Source: Dendrobium chrysotoxum
Lineage: Eukaryota; Streptophyta; Magnoliopsida; Asparagales; Orchidaceae
Assembly (NCBI GenBank): GCA_019925795.1
Contig: CM034305.1
Location: 68,250,573 to 68,314,572 of the forward strand
Reading direction: 5' to 3'
DNA: 64,000 bases
Below are positions 23,401 through 35,900 of the stretch, one piece after another. The position numbers were made by a program, and so were the translations under genes. Under the pieces are notes generated by a model. The model made no database searches. It was not told where the DNA came from and was given only the letters and a program-made list of their open reading frames with translations. Within the stretch, counting starts at the first letter, position 1. Every line of letters begins with the position of its first letter.

Positions 23401-26400
23401 AACTAGTGAAAAAATGTTATGAGTTTGTGAGCTATCTACTAGGTTGCAAATCTCTGAGCATTTGATGGCATGTATTTATGTTTCATAAAATTGTTGAATT
23501 AAGATTTATTTTCATGCTAAATTTAAATGGTTTGCGTTTATTACTCCATTGGTTCTTTCAAGAGTTTAACCTGATATAGTACTCATCTGTGATGTTTTTA
23601 CAGCCTGTCTCATGGCTTAGCCTTGTTTTGTTAATTATGACTGGCGGAGGACTAATTTTCTATTATGACCGAGAGAAGAAGCGGCATATAGAAGGTAAAG
23701 CACTTTAACTTTCTGAACAATCTGTTCTGCTACACTACTAGTATATTCAATAATAATCTTTCCACGTTTCCTGAAAAAAGTTTTTCAACAGAAATTTTGA
23801 GTTCTAATCTTCTTGTGAAATGTCATGAGAAGCCTAACCGGCATTGCCTAAGCTTTAGGTGTGCATGAATTGAACGTCTGCCTGGATTGTTTATCCCCTT
23901 CCTACAATATTCAAGGAAAAAAATAGTTATCTCTACAGATCCTTTTGTCACGCATTGACAGTTCAAGTTGTGACTCATAATTTTTTGGGCCTATGCTTAA
24001 ACAATAGTGCATTTGCATGTAAATTGATAATTCTGAACCTTTTCTTCCAATAATGTCCGTCTCAAGGATTGCAAATTTAAATTTGCTGAATTTTGTTGGG
24101 GGAAGACTAATAGAATGCTTTTTTATGTAATTGTAGTTTGTAGTTGGATTTCTCTTTAATTTTCACATAACATAAAATTTTGACATTCATTAGGTATGTT
24201 ATGACAGATGCGCCCTTGTTATTTAGATATAACATATTGTCTCTTGATGGAGGTAAGCCATGGTTTATCTTGTATCCCATGTAATGGTTTACGTTGTCAT
24301 CTTTATGGATTTATCATTTAGTACCAAACTTGTTTCCTTTAAAAAAAAAAAAAAAACATATTTTCAGTTTTTTGTTATTTTGTTTTATTGTTTCAACTTC
24401 TATATTGTGCTGAAAGTACTTTACTTGATGTTTTGAGGCTTAAGCACTTGCCTCATTTAACAGGTGAAAATTTCTTTTTGTAGTTCCGAATCTTTTTCTA
24501 TTAATATAGCATTTTTTTGGTCTTCAGGACTGAAGGCTGCAACGAGCTCAGTTAAACAGGGACCATCTGTGGGAACTGCTGCCATTGGTGGTCCATTTAA
24601 GCTGGTTAATCATGATGGGAAATCTGTTACTGAAAAGGATTTTTTGGGGAAGTGGACTTTAATATACTTTGGATTTACACACTGCCCGGATATTTGTCCT
24701 GATGAACTCCAGAAAATGGCTACAGCTATTGAGAAAATTAGTAAGTTGCGATCTCAAAATCTAGGATAGAATCCCCTATGCCAGAAAGAATCAAGTTTCC
24801 AGAAAAAAAAGCATTATCAAATGCTTTTCTCAATAGATAGTAGAATTTTCAATATTCTAACCTATTGTTTTCATGCTTGAATTGTATGTTCTTTTCTTTT
24901 TTATTGCCTTTTGGCCCTTTTGTTCATATGATGAAATAGAGCTGGGATTCCTTTAAAATAGAAGGTGTCGTACTATAGTCTCGTCCTTTTGTCGTGAGTT
25001 CTTTCGTTGAATTGAAGTTGCGTAAAAGGGAGGGCGTATTATTTCCTATCTAAACATTTGTTTGACGGTGTTTTATTGCATTAGCAGTGCTGTATCTAAT
25101 ATGAGAAAATGACCAAAATGTTTTCTCAACTCTTTGTGAGGGACCAAAATAGTTCCCGACTCTTTTGTGGGACTAATTTGGTCGCTCAACTCTTTAAAAT
25201 GGGGCTTATTTTGGTCCTAACATATAATATTGGAGGTAATGGTGTTAAATATAAGGATACTTTGATCATTTTTTAATTAAACATTTATTAAATGTAGTTT
25301 TCAATTAAGTATAATTTTTTTAAAAAAAGTGTTTTTAATAATAATAAAAATTTTAGTTTTAATTTAAAAAATTTTAGTCATATTTTATAAATATATGATA
25401 TTTATTGATTTAGAGAAATCAAATGGAAATAGATGTTATTTTCAACTTAGTCACACATATTTTTATCAATCATATTTTATAAAATATGACTAAAGTTTTT
25501 AAAATTAAAATTAAAATTATTATTAATTTTTTTAATAAAAGAAACATTTAATAAATTTTTTTAGAAAAATTATAATTACTTTGAAAATTATATTTATTAA
25601 ACGTTTAATTAAAAAATGACCAAAATACCATTACATTTAACACCATTAACTACAATATTAGATGTTAGGTCAAAAAATGTCTCATTTTAAAGAGTTGAGG
25701 GACTAAATTAGTCCCTTAAAAGAGTTGAGAATTATTTTGGTCCCTCACAAAGAGTTGAGGGATCATTTTGATTATTTTCTCTATCTAAAATATACACTAA
25801 AAATTTTCAACAAAAGAAGTCAGAAATCTTAAATAACCGTGCGTTAATCTTCTTGTGAAAATGAATAAGCTTGGTGCTTTAATCATATTAAAATATTTGT
25901 GAAATTGACATGACTATGAATTTCATATTTGTGTAATTGGTACGATATGGTGCAGGATTGTATGCTGAGTGATGGGTAATTCATGCCAGAATTCTGTAAT
26001 TTCCTTTAGTTAACATTGTTTTCTCATTTCATATATTTAATTTTTATAACCATATTAAGCAATTCAGAGTCAGCAATATCAAGGTAGTTTTTTTGTATTT
26101 TTTAATTATATAGAAAAGAGTAAGATCACACTCGAGCAAATCCACACAAAAATGTTGCTGAGCTCAACTTTTCTTAGTTGGTCCAATCCAAGTTAAAAGA
26201 GGATTACATACATTTTTTTTCCTGGGAGATTGTTGATTGGTTCACATATGAAGCAATCAAAGCTAAAAGAGGATTGCATATATTTTTGCTTGGGAGAGTG
26301 TTGATTGATTCACGTTTTTTTTTTGGATCTGTTTGAGTCAAGCTTTACTCCATATAAAATCAATAAATCGCATAAATTGTGGTGTAGGAATAATGATCCT

Positions 26401-29400
26401 AGTTTGGTTGCCTAATGAGTGAGAATAATGATCATTCAATCTGTTTATCTCGTCCTTTAATTAAACATCACATTTCTTGAAATTAATGTTGTTCTTGTCT
26501 TGACTCTTCAATTAGTTATAGCTATGATTGGTGTCGGTTTGGTTGGGTTTTAACATCTTGGAAATTATTGTCGAGCTGAACTCTAGGCCTCGGAGTGATA
26601 TAGGTCCTAATGAAAGTCTTTGACAGAGTCGACCTACATAGGCTTACCATCAGGCCCAATGCAAGTTTTTTTGATCCAATTGACCCAAGTAGGCTTACCA
26701 ACATAACACAAAAGAATGATTCTTAGAGAACTAAAGATTCTATGTAATATTATGCTTTGATAGTTAACAATTAATATGTCACATCACACATGTAATGTTT
26801 GTTATTAGACATTATGCATGGTTTAAGAAAATCTTAGCTAATGATAAAAGACATTTATGAATGACGATAATATCATTTAAAATTATTACATGAGAGTTTT
26901 AAGAAAGAAATCTTTTTGGAGGAGCATAATTAATAGAATAATAAGGTATACATTAATTTACTAAAAATATAAGTGTAGTAGCTCAAAGCAAGAGCTATAC
27001 ATGAAAATCTTTAGGTTAAATAGATGCTATGACATGAGAAGAATCTTTTTGCATTCAAGAATTAATGAGATGTTTAGGATAGTCATAATATAGGAAGATC
27101 ATACTTAGTAGATTACATATCGAGTATGTAATATGCAACTTTAGTAGGTAGTAGCTAATATTATTGAATGATCAAGTGATATCTAGGTGTCATAATCTTA
27201 AGTCTCTTGGATATATTATATAACTTATATAGTTAAATTGGGTGGTTAAATAAGAAAAATGCCTTAATTTTTATTGTGGGATGAAATATCTTGAAGACTT
27301 AAGGGAAAATTTTACAATAGTTTAATTAATCAAATTAATTGCATTGATCTAAGTGTTGGGTAATAAAAAGCTACTGATAGACAAGTTGAGCATGTCAAAA
27401 ATGGAAATGTTAAGATGTATGTATGGCAAAATTAAAAGGGATTATTAAGAGTACCTATTGGGAGAGCATCATCTATTGAAGATTTGGTGGCGAGAAATAC
27501 ATTTGAGCATGTTTTTCAGCAGGTAAAGACGCACCAATAAGATGATAGAATAAATTTTAAGGATTAGGACGAAAAAAGATACATGAAATTTACCTTGATA
27601 AAGTTTGTGCAAAAAAGATTGCCATGAAATAGATTTAGCACTTCATGCATTATTCAACAGGGGCAATTGAAGAACGAGCATTCATAAAGTTGACTCTACA
27701 TTGTTGTTATAAGGTTAATGATGATAATTATATGATTTTATTGATTGCTATTGTTGGAATTGGAGATGTTAGACTGCGTTCATTGATCCTCCCTTGATCT
27801 CATATTGGCAGCTATCTCATTGAATGCGAACGAACTTCCATTAATTCTTTCTTTCTTCTCAACTGCTCCAATAGGCTAGAACCCTCTTCATAGCGTGATC
27901 AAAATTTGATTTTCAGTCCTTCTGTCTTCCTGAGTGACCAGGTCTTACATGATCGCTATTGTTTAGCTTTCCATGAATATTCCTTTTTACATTTCCACAG
28001 TTCTGCTGCTATTTGTTTTTGTGTAGATTCAAATGAATCCCAATCAATTTCTCACTATTTTTTAATTCAGAATCAACGGCAGGCTTGGAAATTGTCCCTG
28101 TTTTTATATCTGTTGATCCGGAGAGAGATTCAGTTGAGCAAATACATGATTATGTAAAAGGTATGTTTCAACCAGTTTTTTTAATGTGAAGTGACAATTG
28201 GAGAAAAAGATTGGGTTATTTAACCGTCAACAAGAGTTCTGAAAGTTGTCTTTTGAGCGTTGAAGTTCACTTTTTAACATCATTGTTAAAGTTCTTGAGC
28301 TGCTTCTTAAATTCTGGTTTTACAGAATTTCACCCTGATTTAATTGGATTGACTGGTACACCAAGTGAGGTTAGACAAGCTGCTCGTGCTTATCGAGTCT
28401 ATTATATGAAGACTGAAGAAGAAGGTTCTGATTATCTTGTCGATCACTCTATTGTCATGTATGGCTTTCCCAACTCCTGCATCGTTCTTTTGTTCACCTT
28501 ATTTTCAAATTATTCAGAGATACGGTTTATCCTATATTAGCAGCTCGAGGCGAGGTAATTTAGGTAGATCTATATTCTATACTTCTCATCTAGGTTGGAA
28601 AACTTTTCTTCCATTGATGACATTTTGTCCTCAAATATCGATTTGAGTTGGCCAACTTTTTCTTGAAAACGCTCTTCCAAGGCATCAACTTTCTTTGCCG
28701 TCATAGGTCCCAAAAAAGTGCTCTGATACTAATTTGATAGGAAGTGTTTGCAGAAATTTAGGAAAAGCCTTGGCTGAAATCTGATTTCAGCAATTTCAGA
28801 AAGACAATGACCAAAAAATCAGGAATAAAACACACAAGAACATTTTTTTATTAAAAGTTTTATGAAAGAAAAGACAAGATACAAGTGGATCTTCAATTGG
28901 AGAGAAAGATCCAGCTCTCCTAAATCTCTAGCCGCCGACTAGCCCAAACACCCTAAGAACAATCTAATTTCAGCAACCAACATGACCCTAACCCTAGGAA
29001 AAAATCCCCTACTTAAAGCATACAATAAACGACAAATACCCAAACAGCCCTCATCCAATTTTCTCTCAAAATTTGTCCCCTTGCCTAAATAATTCCCTCT
29101 CATATTTGAATTCAAATTAGATCTGTTGCCCTAAATAATTTCCTCCCAATTATAATTAAAATTTTTCTAAACAATTCTGCTTTGATTAAGAACCTTCTTT
29201 AATAGTTCCCTCTTGATTAAGAAACTTCCTAATTCCCTCTCAATCAAATTGGCTGGTCCATCAGATTGGTTTAGTGTTAAATCAAAGGATCTATTCATTA
29301 GGTGGTTGTTCTCAATCTAAGGCTATATAAGACAGTTAAAGATATGTTGGAGTGTTTATGAAGGGCTTATAATCAAGACAATGCAATCAGACATTTCTAA

Positions 29401-32400
29401 TTAGAATGTGAGATTGCTAGTCACACCTAAAAAATGATATTTCCATTTAATATTATTTCTCTAGATTTCAGAATTTATGGAGTGAATTTGTTGACATGAT
29501 TTATGCTTTAACTATTGAATCTCTTTCTATTGTTTAAAAAATTCATGAACGAAGCATAAGAGATCAATTTCTGATGAAACTTCATTTTAAATTTGAGGCA
29601 ACCTGTTCCAATTTGATGAATCATGATTCTTATCTTTCTTTGAATGCATTCTTAAAGAATTAATTCATAAAAGTAATATCTTCTCACACAAACTGCTTTC
29701 CTACTTCAAAAAATGCATGAGAATGCAGTTTCTTAATGCATCCCACGTGAGATGCATAGTGAGAGATATGCAAGATGTGCAAAGCTTCAATTACAAGGAC
29801 TATTAATAATATTGTTGTCAATTGTGTAATAAAAAAAAAGAATTATTGTAAGAAGCGTGGGCTTATCATTACATAATGTCATATTCATATTCATGGGCAT
29901 CAATCAAATGCTAAACAAGTGGTTGTTACTAATTAGGACATTGGTTTAGTAGGTGTGGATAAATAAGATCTTACAATTTAGTAGATGACCATTAAAGTTT
30001 TTCAGCTTTAGTGCTATAAGGTATGGATAATCTCTCTCCTTTATCTTGGCTTGCGGATTATGGTATGTCCAAGCATATGATTGGCTCCTCGCATCTTATT
30101 CATAATATTCGTTCATTTCATGTTTCATCATCTATTCTGATTGCTAATGGTAGTCAATTATATATTCATGCTATTAGGAGAATTAATTTTTATGTCATTG
30201 ATGTCATTGTACCTTCTCAGTATTCTATCAGCCATATTTTTGTGGGAAAATACATTGATAATCACTGTGATATTTTATTATTTTTTGATGGTTGTATTGT
30301 GCAAGATCAGATGACAAGAAAAATGCTCATCAATGGGCCTAAATTTGGATGATTATTTCTTTTATATATTTCTATTCTTAAGTTTTCCTGTTGTTTTGTT
30401 TACATTAAAGGGCTGTTTGGTTGTCTAAAAATATAATACATAGTAAAATGGAATGCAATGTAAAAAAAATGCAATGTATTAATGTTTGGATGAGTGTAAA
30501 TTAAATGCATGTGATTATTTTTTTTATTTGACTTGAAGTAAAATGAAGTAAAATGAATGTAGTGCAAAAGCCCAAATACGGTGGTTGCTAATGGCAAGTG
30601 GGTGGTGGGGCGGATGATAGTGGTCAGCGGCGATGAACGGTACTTCATCATATGATTCATATAAGATCTATCCATCTAGATATTATTATATATATCTAGA
30701 AAGAAGTATGCTTTGGAAGAAGCTTGCACAATTTAGAAAGGGATTTTAGTTAATAAAAAAGAAGAATCTACTTCAATCGATATGCCTTTAGGCCCGACCA
30801 TATAGACGCCTGCCCTTAGGCACGACCATACATGGTCAGTGGCAGCAAGTGGTGGTGGCTGGTAGAGGCAGCGGTCGGTGGCGGGTAGTGGCGGTCGACT
30901 ATGGCGGTGGTTGGCAATAATAGCAAATAATTTGTAGTATTTGAAAATCGCCAAAATTTCATGAATTCTAAATACATCAAAATTACACTAGAGTGTGTAT
31001 TTCAAATACACCAAAATTTTGCCCTGTATTTCTTTTATTTTAAATTAAATACCAATATTTCAAAACCCTTGCATTTGAAATAATTTACACCCTTTTTTAC
31101 TTCAAATCAAACAACCTCTAAATTGAAATGGTAACCTTTGTCACAACTGCTTGGGTCATCCTAATTCTATTATTTAATCTCATTTAGTAAACTCTAGTTT
31201 GTTAGATGATAAAGGCCATTTCTCTTCACATATTTCTTCTAATTGTTCAAGCTATAGGCAAGTCTTTTCTTTTTCCATGTCATTGTAATCGCGTTGAAGG
31301 TTGTTTTGATTTGATTCATAGTGAGTGTGGGGTATTGCTCATATTATATTGTCGTCCAATCAACAATAATTTGATGTTCATTGACGATTACATCAAATAT
31401 ACTTGTGTTTTTCTTCTTATTTGAAGCTTCAACTCTTTTAGAAATTTGTTGCTTTGTTGAAATCCAATTTTCCTGCAACATCAAAGTGTTAAGATCCAAT
31501 TTTAAGGATGAATATATGTCATTTGAATTTTATGATTTTCTTCAGAAAAGGGAATTTTTTTCGATGATCATGTCCCTCTATACACCAATAAATAGTGTTG
31601 TTAAAACTTTGTTGCTTGAATCTTCTGTTCCATAAAAAATTTGGGTTGAATCTTTAGACATGACAACCTATTTCCTTAATATATTTTTTCCTGATGTCTT
31701 AAAATTTTGATCTCCTTATTATTATTTTTATATGCAAAGCAAACCATCTTGATGTACACTCTTTCGATTGTGTCTATTTTGTTCATTTACCATCACACAT
31801 GCATTTCCACTCAATTTGAAGGGTTAAAGCACTTCCACTTCTCACAATGGTTGTTTTTGTTTGATCAATACTCCATTAGATGCTGTATTGCTCCTCACAT
31901 GTTTTCTTTGAAATTAAATTTTCTTTTTTGCTTTTGTTGAGCCTTTACTCGAGATAGATGTTCTTCCTTGTTATGATAAATTGGATCTTAGTCCTGAATG
32001 ATTCAAACCTACATTTATGTATGAAATAAAACGCTTAACTTTACCACTTCCAGAGCCAGACCCTCTTGTTAGCTTGCCCAAATTGATCCTCCACTTGAAA
32101 CCTGTTAACCTCCGGATAAATAACAAAATGAGAAACAAAATCTGAGAGAAGATCGGCTTACCTCGTACCTGTCCAACCCGCAAATCCAGCCAGAAATCCT
32201 GCGAGCTGCTCTGATCCGCGATCATTTCCCGGATATCCCGCGACTACAGCCGCGAATCCTGCTCAAATCCCGCCTCGGTTCTTCTCCATTCCCATCGTTA
32301 AATACCACCCTCTCTCGCTCATTTCTCCCACACTACCGAAACTCAACTCCCACGACACTTCCCTCTCGACGAACCCTTCCGACTCCTCTTCCCCACTCGC

Positions 32401-32565
32401 GAGCTCCCACTTCGCCTCTTGCCCAAGCCTCAGACCCCATCTCCGATCCCTTCTCCTCTACCCGACGCCTTCCTCCTTCCCCTTCAATCCGAAGCCCAAC
32501 CGAACTCCTGCTCCGACGCCTTCCTCCCTTCGTCTCTGTCCTAGCCGAGCCGACCTCCACAGTGG

Positions 32566-32620
<55 letters not shown>

Positions 32621-32901
32621 TTCTCCTACCTCAACCGAGCTACCAACGCCAAGCTCTCCCTTACACTGCCGCTTCTTCCTCATCTCTCCTGTCCGATCTC
32701 CCCTACCCGCAAGCTCTGGCCTAGCTTCACAAGCCGATCCACCTAATAACCCTCTTAGCCGACCTATCTAGGTAATTAGTAGTGAATTTTATCTTAAATG
32801 TCAGCTATTAATTGTCATTTACTGCTATTAGTGTTATATTATATCTTAATTTATTAATTATTATTAGTCTATTTTATTTATATATTTATATTTGTAATTG
32901 T

Positions 32902-32949
<48 letters not shown>

Positions 32950-35900
32950 AGAGATGTTCCAAAAAAAAAAGAGAACAAAAAATGGGATATAGAAAAAAAA
33001 ATTCAAAAAAAAAGAGAAATACAAATGCAAGCTCTCTCTCGCCTCGATCCACGTGCCAACCTCGACGCTTGCAAAGGTATAATTTTCTAACTCAGATTCT
33101 CGCTCTCAAAGTTCGCGGCTGACCGGAAAACCGCATATACACGCTTTCATAAGCGTGGTGGGATGGGACCCCGGTGCGGCGCCTACAACGAGGCGGGTAA
33201 TCACCTCAAAATCCTATCCTCGGCGTTCGTGTCGAGCCAGCAAACCGCCTATACATGCTTTCTTAAGCGTGGTGGGAATGGAACCCGGTGCGACACCTAC
33301 GGCGAGGCGGGTAGGCCCTATACACGCTTTTCTTAGCGTGGTGGGGACAATTTTAAGTACCCGTATGCGGCTCTGTACCTGCGGGGAAACAAATGCTTTT
33401 CTTTTTCAGGTACGTCGAAGACCCATACACGCTTTCTTAAGCGTGGTGGGGGATTGAAGACTTTACACGGCCGCGGTGTCCTCGAAAGAGGGCATCTACC
33501 ATACACGCTTTCTTAAGCGTGGTGGGAAAGGCCCAGTTTTCCGTTATTTCCCCTAAACGGGGGAGATGCCGGAATGCTGCCGAAATTTTGGGTGATCATA
33601 TGACTGTACTTGGACCTATTTGAGCCCAAAGGAAGAGGACCAGAACTTGTGCTTTGAACTTGAATGAACTCAAATGAACCTAATTTCAACATAAACTTGA
33701 ACTGAATTGAGAACTCAAGTTGAACTTAAGTGAATTTGAATGAAAGTTCGAACCCAAATGACTTAAGCATTGGACAATGGAAAGATGACCCAGATTGAGC
33801 TTGAACTTAATTCATATGACAAGGACCTGGGTTGAACCAAACATAAATGAACCTGAACTTGAGTTGGACCTCAGAAGACTTTGAACAAGAACTTGGACTT
33901 GCATCGTGGACTAATGCGTTGAACTTGGACTCAAGCTTGGACTAAGAGTCTGACTTGAACTCGAACTGTACAACATCAAGCAAAGATTTGAACTTGCAGA
34001 GGACAACAGGGGACTTTTGAATTTACTCGAACAACTTGAGCATGCAATAGAATTTTCAGTTACAAGGAGCTTGACATACAAGACTTGAACTAGGAATAAG
34101 AGACTGGAACATTAACTTGATTTGAACATTTAAGCTCAGGCAAGAATTCGAGCATGAATCAAATTTGACTTGAACTCCTATTCCAGAACTTGAACCCAAG
34201 ATTGAACCTATCTTGAACTTGCTTATGAGTTGAATAGTATGGAACTTGTTACATACAAAGAACAATATGTTGAGGTAGAACTCGAATATTGAATGAACAA
34301 CATTCAAATTAACTATACAAATAATAATGCCTGTAGATTGAAGATGCAATGCTGACAATGGAAGATTTGTCCCTACGAACAAGTACAATGAACGACCATC
34401 TGAGATTGGTGGAAAGTGGATATGATACAAGTGTAATTGCTCTTCCACAAGTACCCCCAGGAGATTGTAGTGAACACGATCATTCCCTATAAGCAAGGAC
34501 GAATGATATGATGCATTGGTGGATAACCACAGTTGGTTTACCTCAAAAAACTATCTAAAAGTCAGGTGGCTACATTAATTCCTTGACGATCAAATATCAG
34601 TATACAGGTAGATGTACGAATCTACCTACAATCAAGTGGATGATAACCAATGATGAATGTATACAACAATTTTCTCTACGGATGCCTATAGCAGTGGTGA
34701 TTGAGATGTTGTAAGTACGAAGAATCCCCTATCTGACATAAATACATGTAACACCTGCGGCAGTGATGCTACAATTGACTTTGGCATTGATCCGAGGTAT
34801 AAGAAGTTGATGAAGCCACATCAAATGGAGAGTTTCAAGTTCTTTGTCAAAGAAACCTTATAGCAGAAGGATTAAGGGATCCCGAGCACATAAGGAAAGA
34901 ATTCTAACAGTAGCAATTGAAAGATATACCCCGGTTTGAGCTCTATTTCTCTAAGGCAGATCGTAGATCACAACAGTTAGTTATTTTGTGAAATTGGAAA
35001 CAAAACAAAGAGGAGTGTTATGTCCCAAGAAATAACGACACTGCTATTATGCATTCACTTTCAAGAATTAAGACATCTTAGAGGATAATGCTTTTAGGCA
35101 CACTATTCCACAGTCATATAAAGGAAGTCTTCAGTACTCTCAAACCAGTACAACCTAAATTCACGAAGGAGTCCTCCTGGAATGTCATAAAGTGCGTCCA
35201 CAAGCTACAACGCTACGCCACCGGATCTGCAACATCCATGCGAGCAGACAGAAGGCGTACAAATCCCCAGATGAAATCCCAGCGCCACGCCACCGGATCC
35301 GCAACATTCATGCAAGCGGACAGAAGGCATGTACAAATATTCCAAGAATACCCCCGCACTTGTGCACTTTAATTTGTATACACATATGTACACTAAAAGG
35401 GGAAAATATAATCTGAACCCGCATGGGCCCCGACGAGCGTGTTATTGGTACACACGTGATGTCTAGGGATGCTGCGCGGGTCAATAAATTTGAACTCGAT
35501 CCTCCTATGCAAGCAGATAGGAGTAGACAAGGTTCAATAAATAACTATAAAATGCCCCCAAACACCCGCATGGGCCCCGGCGAGTGTGTTATTGGTACAC
35601 ACGTGACGTCTAGGGATGCTGCGCGGGTCAATAAGTGAATTCAAGTTCGAGTCCGATCCTCCTATACGGGTGGATAGGAGTCGACACGGCTCGAACTATT
35701 AAATAAATATACGATCGCGAAGTTGATCGAGATATTTATTTTATACATTCATATTAGGCCTTCAAGGCCTATAATCAAGAGAATTCACTAACAAAGGTCC
35801 AAAGCCTACGAAACCCGATCCTCTATCGACTAGTAGATAGAGTCAGCAGGGTTCAATCAATAAAATATAGATGAGCTCATGCACCCCGATGATGGCCGTG

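Noticed and set aside
24464..24527. Extending SCO1 exon 4 upstream to the ATG at 24464
   Set aside because: Codons before 24528 are AT-rich intron sequence. Splicing at tcttcag gives the conserved junction and the correct phase.
32333..32771. Open frames over the GC-rich block and (GA)n
   Set aside because: The frames are created by the AG microsatellite (SLSLSL / REREREs) and CT-rich DNA; no family resemblance.
33136..33526. CRISPR-like array
   Set aside because: Repeats are palindromic but irregularly spaced (60-115 bp) and partly share spacers. The context is a plant retroelement, with no cas genes.
34056..34496. 146-aa minus-strand ORF
   Set aside because: Lies on the TTGAACTT-rich tract; composition is explained by the repeat and no domain is seen.
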